From assembly GCA_020186115.1 (NCBI GenBank), contig WSYJ01000164.1, positions 124,001 through 188,000 on the forward strand: a stretch of DNA of 64,000 nucleotides, in the 5' to 3' direction. Position 1 is the first letter of the stretch. Every line of letters begins with the position of its first letter. Shown piece by piece: positions 18,523 through 28,274 of this stretch. The translations under genes and the position numbers were made by a program. This DNA comes from Histomonas meleagridis (Eukaryota > Parabasalia > Tritrichomonadida > Dientamoebidae). The notes beneath the pieces are model-generated. The model searched no databases. It saw only the letters and a program-made list of their open reading frames with translations, and was not told the DNA's origin.

Positions 18523-19254
18523 TCAATTTTCTTTATTTTCATCTGCTGATGGATTTGCAACATGTATTTCTGCATCTTCCATTTGGCGTCTGTCATCTTT
18601 TTCTGGCCATGGCTCATTTCCCAATTCGATATCTTCACTTTCTTGTGGCTTTGGTGTTTTCTTTCTCTTTACCTCTTTCTTTTTCTGAACGACTGGCTCG
18701 CCAATAAGTTTTCTTTCTCTTTCTTCAATTGCCTTCATCTTGGCTTGATATACTTTTCCCAAGAAAACTGAAAATTGTTCAACGAATGGATCCATGTCTT
18801 CTTGCGCATTGAGCATTGTTATTGTGGCTTCTTCGAAACCTTTCGGAAGTTTAGGACGTGGTGGCTTTCCTTCAATTTGACCAATTCTATTTGCAGCAAC
18901 CATACAAAGAGATGGATCCAAATCTTTAGAAAATGCTTTTATGTAATTTTCTACTGCCCTAGATTGTCCTTTATCATGTGCATTGTAAACAAATATACAT
19001 CCATCTGAGTCTTTTGCAATAGCTGGCCAAGCAGGACTATACTTGTCATCTCCACTTGTATCCCAAAGCTGAACAGAGATATTTGTTTGAAGTCCAGAAA
19101 CTTCAATTGTTGTTGTAAACTCCAAAATACGAACACATACAGTTGGTTTGTAATTTCCTTGGAAACCTTTGCTTGCTGCAGAAAGGATATCTGAAATTTC
19201 TGTTTTGCCTGATTTTGGCGGTCCTGCAACAACAATCTTTATGTCGTTTTGCAT
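18523..19254 (-). CDS. IFT22: IFT22/RABL5-like small GTPase (243 aa)
   Basis: A Ras-like GTPase subunit of the IFT-B intraflagellar transport complex. The P-loop is GPPKSGKTEI at residues 11-20, followed by 'VRILEFTTTIEV' (the RABL5-type VRILEFE segment) and WDTSGDDKY at about 64-72. The guanine-specificity motif is replaced by AANRIGQ, as expected for the divergent IFT22 branch. A Lys/Glu-rich C-terminal extension of ~60 residues follows, longer than in animals. The open frame reaches a GTG upstream, but the ATG at 19254 gives the family's N-terminus. A GTACGT..CTTCAG pair upstream looks intron-like but would break the frame, so I do not use it. Confidence 0.85.
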   Translation of the reverse strand: MQNDIKIVVAGPPKSGKTEISDILSAASKGFQGNYKPTVCVRILEFTTTIEVSGLQTNISVQLWDTSGDDKYSPAWPAIAKDSDGCIFVYNAHDKGQSRAVENYIKAFSKDLDPSLCMVAANRIGQIEGKPPRPKLPKGFEEATITMLNAQEDMDPFVEQFSVFLGKVYQAKMKAIEERERKLIGEPVVQKKKEVKRKKTPKPQESEDIELGNEPWPEKDDRRQMEDAEIHVANPSADENKEN

Positions 19255-19597
19255 CTGAAGTGTAACTCCCACTAACGGACTTGAGTAAAGTATTCAAAAG
19301 CAAATAACAAACGTACTTTGCCTCATTCATTTTCTTCTTTGATCTTTCACGACTATATATTGAAGATATTTAAATATATACACAGCCTTTAACCGGCTTA
19401 AAATTGTATATAGAAAATTACCCCAAATACAATGCAATTTCAATGATTTTTATATCTTTTATATATATTTCTACATAATAATATAATTTGGTATATAAAT
19501 TTGTCTCAGTATATAAAACAATAGCATTCGAAATTCCAAATCGTCGACAAGTTTTACTTTTTAAATCAAAAAAATGTGTTCATTATCAATTATTTAT
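19255..19597. other. Intergenic region with IFT22 promoter
   Basis: Contains CTAACGGAC at 19272-19280 and AAACGTAC at 19309-19316 (both on the plus strand, reverse to IFT22), then AT-rich DNA to the 3' end of the protease gene. No further gene. Confidence 0.5.
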
Positions 19598-21697
19598 TTA
19601 ACCCAAATATTGATTGAAATAATTTACAATTCTTTGATACAAATGTTCATTATTCTCGAGCCCCACTCCGTGTTTATCATTTGGGTATATGAAGAGATCG
19701 ATTTGTTTTCCACAACTAATGCAACTTGATATGAATTGCATTGTATGTTGAGGCACGCAAATGTCATCTTTACCACCGATAATTATTTGTAGTTTCCCAT
19801 TCAAATTTGATACTTTCCGACATAAATTTGATTCATTGTAACCTTCTTCGTTATTTTGCGGTGTTCCCATATATCTTTCTCCGTACATAACTTCGTAATA
19901 CTTCCAATCTATCACCGGTCCTCCTGCTACACCAACTTTAAATGCATTTGGATAACTTAACATCATATTAATTGTCATAAATCCTCCGTAACTCCATCCA
20001 TAAATACCTATTCGATTTTCATCAATGAAATCTAATGTCTTAAGGAACTCGATTCCTTTATATTGATCTTTCACTTCTTCGACACCTAAATGATGAAATG
20101 TAACACTTTCGAATTCGAATCCTCTTTTAGATGTACCGCGATTATCGACCGTGAATATGATATAGTTTTGTAATGATAAATATAATTGGATATCAGTTGC
20201 ATTATAATCTCGTCGATTTCGAACGAGTTGTGAATGTGGTCCTCCATATACATAAACTATCACAGGATATTTCTTTGTAGGATCAAATTGAAATGGTTTA
20301 ATAAGTCGATAATATAAATCTGTTTTATCATCCGCTGCTTTAATTGTGCCGATTTCGATATCAAACTTTAACTTATATAAAGAAATGTTCGAATTTAAGT
20401 GAAGATTGACGTCGTCATTTAATGTCGATATTAATTGGACTTCATACGGAAAGTCATATGATGAAAATAAATCAATTAAATATTCGCCGCTTTGTGATAA
20501 GTTTACTTTATGTGTTCCATTGTTTTTGTTGATTCTTCTTTTGGTATAATTCTCTAAGCTAATCGCAAATATATCATCTTGAATTGGCGATATCTCATTA
20601 CTAATGATAATAATTTCTTTGGTACTCTCGATAAAGCCAACGAATTCAGTTACTTCGTATTCGCCTTTTGTTATTTGTTTCATTTTATAAAAATCGTTTG
20701 GCTTCATATTTGTATCACATAAATATATGTGATTAAACCCATCAATTCGACTTTGATATAAAAACTTTTCATCGTCCCATGGTAAGAAGACAATCGGATG
20801 TAATGGTTCGACATATTTGGGATTAATTTCTTCAATAAGGATATCATCAAATTTCCCATCTTCAACATTAAAACGCATAAGCTTCGAATGGTTTTGGTCA
20901 CGATTTAATTCTATGAGATAAATTTGCTTTTCGTTAGGACTCCATGAAATATTGGTGAAATATCGATCTGTTGGATCACCAAGATCTAAATAAATGGTTT
21001 TGTCGGTCGCCGGATCGTAAATGCCAATGGTGACTTTGTGGCTCGTCATTCCGGCCATTGGATATTTAAAGGGATGATTTGTAGATACGCGAGGGTTCGT
21101 ATCTATTTGTGGATAATCAGTGACCATGGTCTCGTCCATACGATAAAAGGCTAAAAGCGTTCCCTTAGGACTCCAAAATGTGCCTTTTTCAATACCAAAT
21201 TCATTTCGATGAACAGATTTCCCACATACAATTCCTGCTGGTTCATTGGTTACTTGATGCGTGACTCCATCTGATGTTATAACATATAAGTTATTGTCTT
21301 TCGTATAAGCTAAATTACGAGTTACTTTACACCAATCTTCATTTTCTGCATCGCTTGGAATAGATTGACTCCAAATAATTTCGTTTTTGGTAAAGTCAAT
21401 TAGAGTCATATGAGTTTGAGATGTAATTAGTACTTGAGATTCTGTATATGGAAATGAAAAAGTATCAATGGTCTTTATTTTTGATAAACATTTGGCTTGT
21501 AGCAAATTATTTATATCATTAATGTCTATAAGGTTTGCTGTATTACCAGTTGTTGGATCGACTTCAATAAAATTGAATTTATTAAACATATTGCAAATAC
21601 ATTTGTTACCCCACCACATAAAAAGTTTATTATTACTTGATTCAACCAAAACTTTACTTTTTTCAGCAAATAGGAACTGATGAAGCAATGAATCCAT
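19598..21697 (-). CDS. Dipeptidyl-peptidase IV-like serine protease, S9 family (699 aa)
   Basis: Prolyl oligopeptidase-clan enzymes of the S9B type remove N-terminal X-Pro/X-Ala dipeptides. Residues 1-440 form the beta-propeller; the alpha/beta-hydrolase domain follows (NVIVYVYGGPHSQ-like 'PVIVYVYGGPHSQ'). The catalytic triad is visible: Ser569 in GWSYGGF, Asp644 in GGKDD and His676 in NDKHG. There is no N-terminal membrane anchor with this start, suggesting a cytosolic or unconventionally placed enzyme. The frame runs upstream to a TTG; the ATG at 21697 is used. A six-codon upstream ORF (21740-21723) and an AACGTT/Inr-like promoter lie in front. A substrate role in host-peptide breakdown is plausible but inferred. 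Confidence 0.9.
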   Translation of the reverse strand: MDSLLHQFLFAEKSKVLVESSNNKLFMWWGNKCICNMFNKFNFIEVDPTTGNTANLIDINDINNLLQAKCLSKIKTIDTFSFPYTESQVLITSQTHMTLIDFTKNEIIWSQSIPSDAENEDWCKVTRNLAYTKDNNLYVITSDGVTHQVTNEPAGIVCGKSVHRNEFGIEKGTFWSPKGTLLAFYRMDETMVTDYPQIDTNPRVSTNHPFKYPMAGMTSHKVTIGIYDPATDKTIYLDLGDPTDRYFTNISWSPNEKQIYLIELNRDQNHSKLMRFNVEDGKFDDILIEEINPKYVEPLHPIVFLPWDDEKFLYQSRIDGFNHIYLCDTNMKPNDFYKMKQITKGEYEVTEFVGFIESTKEIIIISNEISPIQDDIFAISLENYTKRRINKNNGTHKVNLSQSGEYLIDLFSSYDFPYEVQLISTLNDDVNLHLNSNISLYKLKFDIEIGTIKAADDKTDLYYRLIKPFQFDPTKKYPVIVYVYGGPHSQLVRNRRDYNATDIQLYLSLQNYIIFTVDNRGTSKRGFEFESVTFHHLGVEEVKDQYKGIEFLKTLDFIDENRIGIYGWSYGGFMTINMMLSYPNAFKVGVAGGPVIDWKYYEVMYGERYMGTPQNNEEGYNESNLCRKVSNLNGKLQIIIGGKDDICVPQHTMQFISSCISCGKQIDLFIYPNDKHGVGLENNEHLYQRIVNYFNQYLG

Positions 21698-21744
21698 CTG
21701 TAAAATTTGCCAGAACAAAAAGTCAAAATTTTTGGCACATTCAA

Positions 21745-21760
21745 GAAGTGACTTAACGTT
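21745..21760 (-). promoter_or_regulatory. Shared 16-bp promoter block (AACGTT + TCACT)
   Basis: The coding-strand sequence AACGTTAAGTCACTTC is identical to one upstream of the TMEM19-like gene (31942-31957). It combines an AACGTT box with a TCACT Inr-like site, about 48-63 nt before the protease ATG. Confidence 0.5.
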
Positions 21761-22070
21761 CTCCTATTTATAACAAATTTATAAAATATACACAATAAAT
21801 GTATTATGTTAATAAAACAAAATACTGTCTAGAAAAATTATCTCTAATGAAAAATGGAATTTTAATAAAATATTTTTTTCTCAATTATTTTGTGAAATTT
21901 TTCTAAATTATACATTATGCATATGTATAAATATCATATCTTCATTATTAGATTAAAATTAATTTCCCATAACGAACATATTGGTAATTTGTGTTATTTA
22001 ATCGCAAAACATGAGATATTTGTTTCATATTTTTTACGGTTAGAGTCTGAATTTGATATTACCAAAGCAC

Positions 22071-24112
22071 ATGTTTCCTACCACAAACACTCGACGTAAA
22101 AATTTGAACAATTTATCGATCTGCTTTAAATTACTAGTTGAGCTTGAGAAAACTATATTTAGTTTAACTGAAGAAAACTTCCAGGCGTCAGTTAAAAAAT
22201 TATTGGGATTTTTTGATCTATATTTTCCCTACACATTTAATACCATTATAAGTAACATCGTTTATAATGCATTTTCATCACTAAAACAAGTATTTGATAT
22301 TTACATAAGTTTTTTAAAAGAACTTCAATCTAAAGAAGAAGAAATTAATCAAAATATCTTTAAACTAATTTCAATTTTTATCAAACGTATATCTACAAAG
22401 AACACACAAGAATCATATTATTTAATAGAGAAACTAATTGAACAAAATTTAATTGATAAAAATATTACTAAAAATATTACTAAAAATATTAATTCAAAAT
22501 ATTTTGCTCATTATAAAGCAAAAGAAGAAAACCAAAACATGGCATTTGGGTCTAATAGAAATGATCCAATAGAAAAATTCTTTAGAGATCATTATGAAGA
22601 ACTTTCAAAGAATGATTGGGAGCTCCATAAGAAGTATATTAAAGAAGGACATAATCCAAATGAAATTGCGCAAATAATTCAAAATGATGAAATAGAAAAA
22701 CTTCAAGAAATATCATCGCAAAATAATTTTGATTAGAATCAAACAATTGAACCAGCACTTTATGAAATGTATTCATTTATTAATCAAAGAAATGTTACAC
22801 TAATTGATTATGCAGCTTTTTTTTCTTCAGTTAAATGTTTTAAATTTTTACTGATAAATGGTGCTAAAGTAAAGGAAAGTAAATATGCAATTGCAGGTGG
22901 AAATTTAGAGATAATTCATTTATGTGAGCAAAATCATTCATCATTTAAAGGTGCATATGAAACAGCAATTGAATTCCATCAAAATGATATCTTTAAATAT
23001 ATTTATGAAAACAAATTAGGGAAAATACAATCAATGCCAAAAATGTCAGAAGATAAAGCAAATTATTTTGTAAGTTTTTGTATAAAAAAAGATAATTATG
23101 AAATTTTAGCATTTTTGGAAGAAAAAGGAATTAATGTTAATGCTGATAATATAAATGAATCAGCAATAAATGGAAATTTATATCTCGTTAAATATTTCCT
23201 TCAAAATAATCAAATTCCAAAAAATATTTTGCCATTTGCTTCAGAATCAGGAAATGTTGAACTTGTGAAATATATTTTAGATAAAGAAGGAATTGATATT
23301 AATGCAAAAAATATTCATTTGAATAATTTGGAATATGTTTTAATAATTTGGAATATGTTTTAATAATTTTATATATGTTTTAATAATTTGGAATATGTTT
23401 TAATAATTTGGAATATGTTTTAATAATTTGAAACAGCACTTCATATAGCAGTTAGAAATAATAATATAGAAATAGTAAAATTACTTTTAGATAAAGGAAT
23501 TGATGTTAATGCAAAAAACATTCATTTGAATAATTTTATATATGTTTTAATAATTTGAAATATGTTTTAATAATTTGGAATATGTTTTAATAATTTGAAA
23601 CAGCACTTTATGAAGCAGTTAGAAAAAATAATATAGAAATAGTGAAATTACTTTTAGATAAAGAAGAAATTGATGTTAATGAAAAAAATATTCATTTGAA
23701 TAATTTATAATATGTTTTAATAATTTGATATATTTTTTAATAATTTTATATATGTTTTAATAATTTGAAACAGCACTTCATATAGCAGTTGAAAATAATA
23801 ATATCGAAATAGTAAAATTAATTTTAGATAAAGTAATTGACGCTAATACAAAAACTATTCATTTGAATAATTTGGAATATGTTTTAATCATTTGAAACAG
23901 CACTTCATATAGCAGTTAGAAATAATAATATCGAAATAGTAAAATTACTTTTAGATAAAGGAATTGATGTTAATGCAAAATATATTAATTTGAATAACTT
24001 GGAATATGTTTTAATAGTTTTGGATTTATTTTAATAATATTTTGCTGCAATTCGAATTGCACAACAAAAAGGTTACACAGAAATAGTAAATTTAATTCGC
24101 AAAAAATTATAA
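22071..24112 (+). pseudogene. DUF3447-type ankyrin-repeat gene, interrupted
   Basis: The ATG at 22071 (MFPTTNTRRKNLNN) starts a 221-codon frame typical of the trichomonad DUF3447/ankyrin family N-terminus. It ends at TAG 22734-22736, directly after SSQNNFD. The same frame continues at once with NQTIEPALYEMYSFIN and runs to 23363 through further ankyrin helices (LIDYAAFFSSVKCFKFLL; 'AIAGGNLEIIHLCEQN'). So a single in-frame TAG cuts the gene. From 23316 on, each ankyrin unit is separated by AT-rich spacers with stops. The last unit, FAAIRIAQQKGYTEIVNLIR, ends with TAA at 24110-24112. As it stands only the first 221 codons would be translated. Whether the spacers are removed from RNA is unknown. 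Confidence 0.7.
23316..24040 (+). repeat. Ankyrin units alternating with quantised AT-rich spacers (14 + 20n nt)
   Basis: Spacers lie at 23316-23429 (114 nt), 23523-23596 (74), 23693-23766 (74), 23860-23893 (34) and 23987-24040 (54). Each is a 14-nt leader CATTTGAATAATTT (last copy AATTTGAATAACTT) followed by n copies of a 20-nt unit, consensus GGAATATGTTTTAATAATTT, with n = 5, 3, 3, 1, 2. Between them are intact ankyrin units of 31-32 codons at 23430-23522, 23597-23692, 23767-23859 and 23894-23986, each reading ETAL...IEIVKL(L/I)LDK..D.N.K.I. The unit boundaries are the same each time: after the codon ATT and before GAA. Confidence 0.92.
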
Positions 24113-24587
24113 TTCAGAGTCTACTTCTTTAAACAGCAAATCTTGTATATCGTAATTATTATCGAAAAATATGAAATTTGTTTAATATTCATATATACAT
24201 ATATAAAAACAGCGATTTTTAAAAAATGAGCAATACAGCTAAAATTTCAATACGCGTCGAATTGATAATCAAAATTGATTTCATACCCATAAAAATTTAA
24301 ATAGAAATTTAGAGAAATTCCACAGATAAATCCTGTGGAAAATAAATGATAAAAAATATTAAGAAAATTGTAAATTTATAAATATTAATTATTGAAATGT
24401 AAATTTTCATTAATTTAAAAAAAATAGTGATATATCGATTTTTATACAATACAATATGCTGACCTTGGGAAACACAGATTTTATCTATTATAACATATTA
24501 ATATCTGAATGAGAAAAAAGTTCGATTAACGTGCAAAAAAGACGTTAAATAACTTCCACAAAAAATTGTTTTGACCGTTTATTAAGA
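24113..24587. other. AT-rich intergenic region
   Basis: Between the ankyrin relic and the MINDY-like gene. Contains GATTAACGTGC near 24526 and GACGTTA near 24541, possible promoter boxes for the next gene, 40-60 nt before its ATG. Nothing else supported. Confidence 0.5.
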
Positions 24588-25475
24588 ATGGATAAAGACT
24601 CTTTTGCCGATCAAGGTGTACTGAGGGGAAAAGCAGTTGATTACATTTTAAAATTTATGCTTCCTCGTAACTATATAAATAATGCACAAATTCCTGAAAA
24701 TTGGAATCAACCAATCCTTTTTTATGAAGGTACGATTCGACTTTGTCAAATCAGTGCAGGTCCATGCGGTGTTTTTGCTGCTCTCCAATCTCATGTTATT
24801 CTACAACACCAATCCAATCGTGAAAATGAGCCTATTATTCTTTTGATTTTTTCAATAATTGACATAATGAATAAATTAAATCCAGGTGTTTTCAGCCTAG
24901 TTACTTATGTTGATTTAGGAGAGAAAAGAATAGATATTTTTACAACCACAAGTCAAGAAATTTTTACACAATACATACTACGAACCGATTTTTTTAATCA
25001 GCCATTTGCCATATTTCTTCTTTCTCTCTCATTTGTGTACACAGCAGGGCCTGAAAAGTTAAGTTCATATGCTTTTCCAGAAACGTTTATTGATGATGAT
25101 GGAAATACAGACATTCATTTTGTAACACTTCTTATACGAGGCGAAGCCATTGATAGCGTATCAGATGAATACACTATATATAGTGGGTCACTTAATAGTT
25201 GCGCAACATCCAAAATGTCAATTGGCATTATTCAACTTTATGAAAATGAGCGAAGTCTTCTTCCCGCAGGGGCAAATGTTTCTGATTCCTTACTTAGAAA
25301 TTGGGTTGTTTATAATGGAGAGCATTTTTATTCAGTTGTTTTGGAAAGAGGCAATTTTTATGTGTTCGATCCATTCATTAAAGACATCGCCCCAAGTAAA
25401 GTACTTGAACAAGATCACCCAATATATGTTAAATTAATGGAACTGGCTCAGAAGTTTGGAATTGATTTTAGTTAA
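24588..25475 (+). CDS. MINDY-3/4 (FAM188)-like deubiquitinase (295 aa)
   Basis: MINDY proteins are cysteine deubiquitinases that prefer K48-linked chains. The active-site signature is visible: Gln54 and Cys60 in QISAGPCGVFAALQ, and His246 in 'RNWVVYNGEHFYSVVL', followed by FYVFDPF. This arrangement (GGPCGxxAAxQ...W.V...HFSVLF) is that of the FAM188/MINDY-3/4 branch. At 295 residues it is a compact catalytic domain without the extra N-terminal region or EF-hand insertion of animal forms. All three expected catalytic residues are present, so activity is plausible. ATG at 24588; GACCGTTTATT lies just upstream. Confidence 0.85.
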   Translation: MDKDSFADQGVLRGKAVDYILKFMLPRNYINNAQIPENWNQPILFYEGTIRLCQISAGPCGVFAALQSHVILQHQSNRENEPIILLIFSIIDIMNKLNPGVFSLVTYVDLGEKRIDIFTTTSQEIFTQYILRTDFFNQPFAIFLLSLSFVYTAGPEKLSSYAFPETFIDDDGNTDIHFVTLLIRGEAIDSVSDEYTIYSGSLNSCATSKMSIGIIQLYENERSLLPAGANVSDSLLRNWVVYNGEHFYSVVLERGNFYVFDPFIKDIAPSKVLEQDHPIYVKLMELAQKFGIDFS

Positions 25476-26217
25476 ATGTGTTTGTGGATAAAAGAAACTA
25501 TGTTTTATTTGATTGAATGTTTGACTTGTTGTTAAATTTGTAATTTTTATAAAAATTAGTTGAATATTTTTTTTTTGTTTTATTTCTTACTTTATTTAAA
25601 TATAATTTGTTTAGATGATTAAATAATGAAAGATTCTCACTTGCAAATCCTTAGCTTCTTGTTTTATTATAAGTTGCCTCAATTATAATTGAATATTTAA
25701 AATATTTAGTACAGAAAAAAAGTTCCATCAATTGATGAAAATTTTCACATTTTTTATTAAAAAAAAATATACCATCTTTTATAAAGTGATGATTCAATTC
25801 TTTGATTGATTAAAATTAAATTTATTTTCAACGGCATTTTTTGGAGCTTTACAATTTCATCTTTTAGATTTTTTTTTTTTTTTTTTTTTTTTGCAATTTA
25901 ATTATTTGATATTCATTCTAAAATTCTTAATTTATTTTAAAAGTTTTTGAATTTTTATTAAGATATTGGAAAATCTTAACTACCACTGAAATTTTATGAC
26001 AATTCCTCACTTTTTAAATTTAATATGATCATTCATAAAAAATGCCAGGCCTTTCGCCCGTTATGATCTTTTTCTATCATCATCGATGACATTCCCCACC
26101 TTTTGAATTGTTTTTGATCGTTATAAAATGAGGAGGTTCATCCAGACCACAAGACCATGGGGTGCCCCTTGGCTGTAACCCATTCGAACTTAAAACTGAC
26201 CAATGTGAAATAAAAAA
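25476..26217. other. Intergenic region with 24-base T run
   Basis: AT-rich, with an uninterrupted T run at 25869-25892. From ~26040 to 26200 the base composition becomes more mixed (for example GGGGTGCCCC at about 26160), perhaps a remnant of older inserted DNA, but no frame or RNA is recognisable. It ends at the left TA of the transposon. Confidence 0.5.
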
Positions 26218-26219
26218 TA

Positions 26220-28237
26220 CAGTCCCGTACAGCAAAAAATGTTCATTGTCCATAAAAAATGTCCACGAAGTTAACGTGCGAAAAAATTAACGTTCGTCGG
26301 CCAGTAATTTTGGCCATCGGACATAAAAAGCTGGCCAACGTATTTTTCCACTTTTACGGTTTTGTCACGAGACAGAAAAAAATATCCATCGGACATAAAA
26401 CTGTCCATTGGCCAGAAAAATTGTCCATTTCCTAAAAAGTGCTAAATCGAAATGTAAAGATTTGTCGTGAAATAACTGATTGAAATAGAATTTTATAAAT
26501 TCAATGCATGATTTCTCAAAGGAATATAAAAATAACAATGAATATTAATTTTATAATCATTTTTGCATTTATAAAAAACATTCTTTGCAAAGGAATGAAT
26601 TCAATGTATATTTGGCCATCGAAATCATTACAACTTTCTATTTTATTCCTTAGCATAGATAAGCTTTTAATATGTAAAATAATTATATGCATACGTTTTA
26701 TTTAATATGTATTTTATATTATATATGATTTTCAATGATAATATTATAATGATTAAACAAATTTATATCAAAAAACGAAAAATACAGCATTGTAATATTT
26801 TATTTAAACAAAAATATTACAGGAGAAAAAAATAAGTATTACAGTGCCGGCCACAAAAATTTGATCATTGGAAGCTAAAAATTGTCCACTTTTTCACACA
26901 AAAATATCTGATCGTCTTTTTGGCATTAAAGCTGTCCGTTGGACATTTAAAATTGTCCACTTTTTAACGTTTTATAAACGTTTTCTGCCAGGACATTAAT
27001 TTTTATCCATCGGTCATCAAAAATTGTCCACTTTTAACCGTCGGAGACCAAAAAAATGTCATATTACTCCAACAAAAATTAAGTACAAAAAATTAATGTA
27101 TTTTAGGTATTGAGAGCCACCCTTGCTGAGCAGAATTGCAAAAAGGTCTGTTTTTAAAATTACAAGAATCTTTTTTAGCAAACAAAATTTTAATGTAATA
27201 AAATATGATATAAAATATAAATTTCAGCATTATTAATGATCTTATTTGAGATTCAATGTGATTAGATGTCAATCATAAAAATTCGAAAGAAAGAGAGGAA
27301 AAAGCAAAAAATTAATTAGGAGAGAGACAAAAGTAGATTTTCAAGCAAAATTTAAAGCTTATACTAATGTATAAAATATATATAATAAATCAACTGTTTT
27401 AATTTTTTCGCACTTAATTTTTATTGGAGTAATATGACATTTTTTTGGTCTCCGACGGTTAAAAGTGGACAATTTTTAATGACCGATGGATAAAAATTAA
27501 TGTCCTGGCAGAAAACGTTTATAAAACGTTAAAAAGTGGACAATTTTAAATGTCCAACGGACAGCTTTAACGCCTAAAAGACGATCAAAAATTTTTGCCA
27601 AAAAAGTGGACAATTTCTTAATGTCCAATGGACGGTTTTAATGCCAAAAAGACGATCAGATATTTTTGTGTGAAAAAGTGGACAATTTTTAGCTTCCAAT
27701 GGTCAAATTTTTGTGGCCGGCACTGTAGCTGTACCGACAAAACTTTAAATGAATTTATAGAGTAAAAAATTGATTACACAAATGTAAAATCTGATTTTAG
27801 AATAAAGACGATCATAAATATCACAAATTTATGAAATTGACTGTTAAAACAAAAGAATCGATTCCATTTTGTAAGACAAATTTTAAATAAAAAACATACT
27901 GTTTTCACAATGAAAAATAATATGTAAAATGCTTCAAATTAAACACTTTTTTGGCTTTGAACATTTTTTCTGGCCAATGGACAGTTTTATGTCCGATGGA
28001 TATTTTTTTCTGTCTCGTGACAAAACCGTAAAAGTGGAAAAATACGTTGGCCAGCTTTTTATGTCCGATGGCCAAAATTACTGGCCGACGAACGTTAATT
28101 TTTTCGCACGTTAACTTTGTGGACATTTTTTATGGCCGATGGCCAAAATTACTGGCCGACGAACGTTTACTTATTATGGCGGTTTTTTCTGTGGACATTT
28201 TTTATGGACAATGGACATTTTTTCCTGTCCGGGACTG
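26220..28237. mobile_element. Outer Tc1/mariner-like non-autonomous element with long TIRs (2018 bp)
   Basis: Begins CAGTCCCGTACAGC and ends with the complement (...CCTGTCCGGGACTG), flanked on both sides by TA (26218-26219 and 28238-28239), the target duplication of Tc1/mariner elements. The inverted arms are about 220 bp (left) and 280 bp (right). The right arm is longer because of a duplicated segment (28067-28096 repeated at 28138-28167, offset 71 bp). Motifs such as GGCCATCGGACATAAAA recur inside. No transposase frame is present. Another element (26842-27725) is inserted within it. Its right end lies 37 bp before the ATG of the fucosyltransferase-like gene. Confidence 0.88.
26842..27725. 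mobile_element. Inner Tc1-like non-autonomous element nested in the outer one (884 bp)
   Basis: Starts CAGTGCCGGCCACAAAAATT and ends with its inverted copy; TA flanks at 26840-26841 and 27726-27727. The start resembles the classic Tc1 end (CAGTGCTGGCC). The arms are ~265 bp (left) and ~335 bp (right). Again the right arm is longer through a diverged duplication with a 71-bp offset (AAAAGACGATCA at 27576 and 27647). TTGTCCACTTTTT recurs in both arms. The ~280-bp centre has no open frame. It must have inserted after the outer element. Confidence 0.88.
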
Positions 28238-28274
28238 TATCTACAGAAAGTATAATCCGTGTTTAACCCCCCAA

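Noticed and set aside
19254-19330. A GTACGT..CTTCAG pair before the IFT22-like gene as an intron
   Set aside because: No ATG upstream joins in frame with ATGCAAAACGAC after removal; the gene has a natural family N-terminus at 19254.
23316-24040. Ankyrin spacers as ordinary spliceosomal introns
   Set aside because: No conserved GT at the 5' edge or AG at the 3' edge; left-locus edges are CATTTG... and ...AATTT. The known trichomonad 3' signal (CTAAC..ACAG) is absent. Kept as an open question rather than called an intron.
25869-25892. 24-base T run and 19-base A run (40950-40968) as retrotransposon poly-A tails
   Set aside because: No target-site duplications or adjacent element sequence were seen; simple slippage is enough.
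26508-26705. Short ORF within the outer transposon as a transposase
   Set aside because: Only 65 codons, no DDE or HTH features, extreme Ile/Lys content of AT-rich DNA.
28047-28274. Open frame inside the transposon arm joined to the fucosyltransferase-like gene
   Set aside because: The open part is transposon sequence without an initiating ATG in a sensible context; the signal anchor follows the ATG at 28275.
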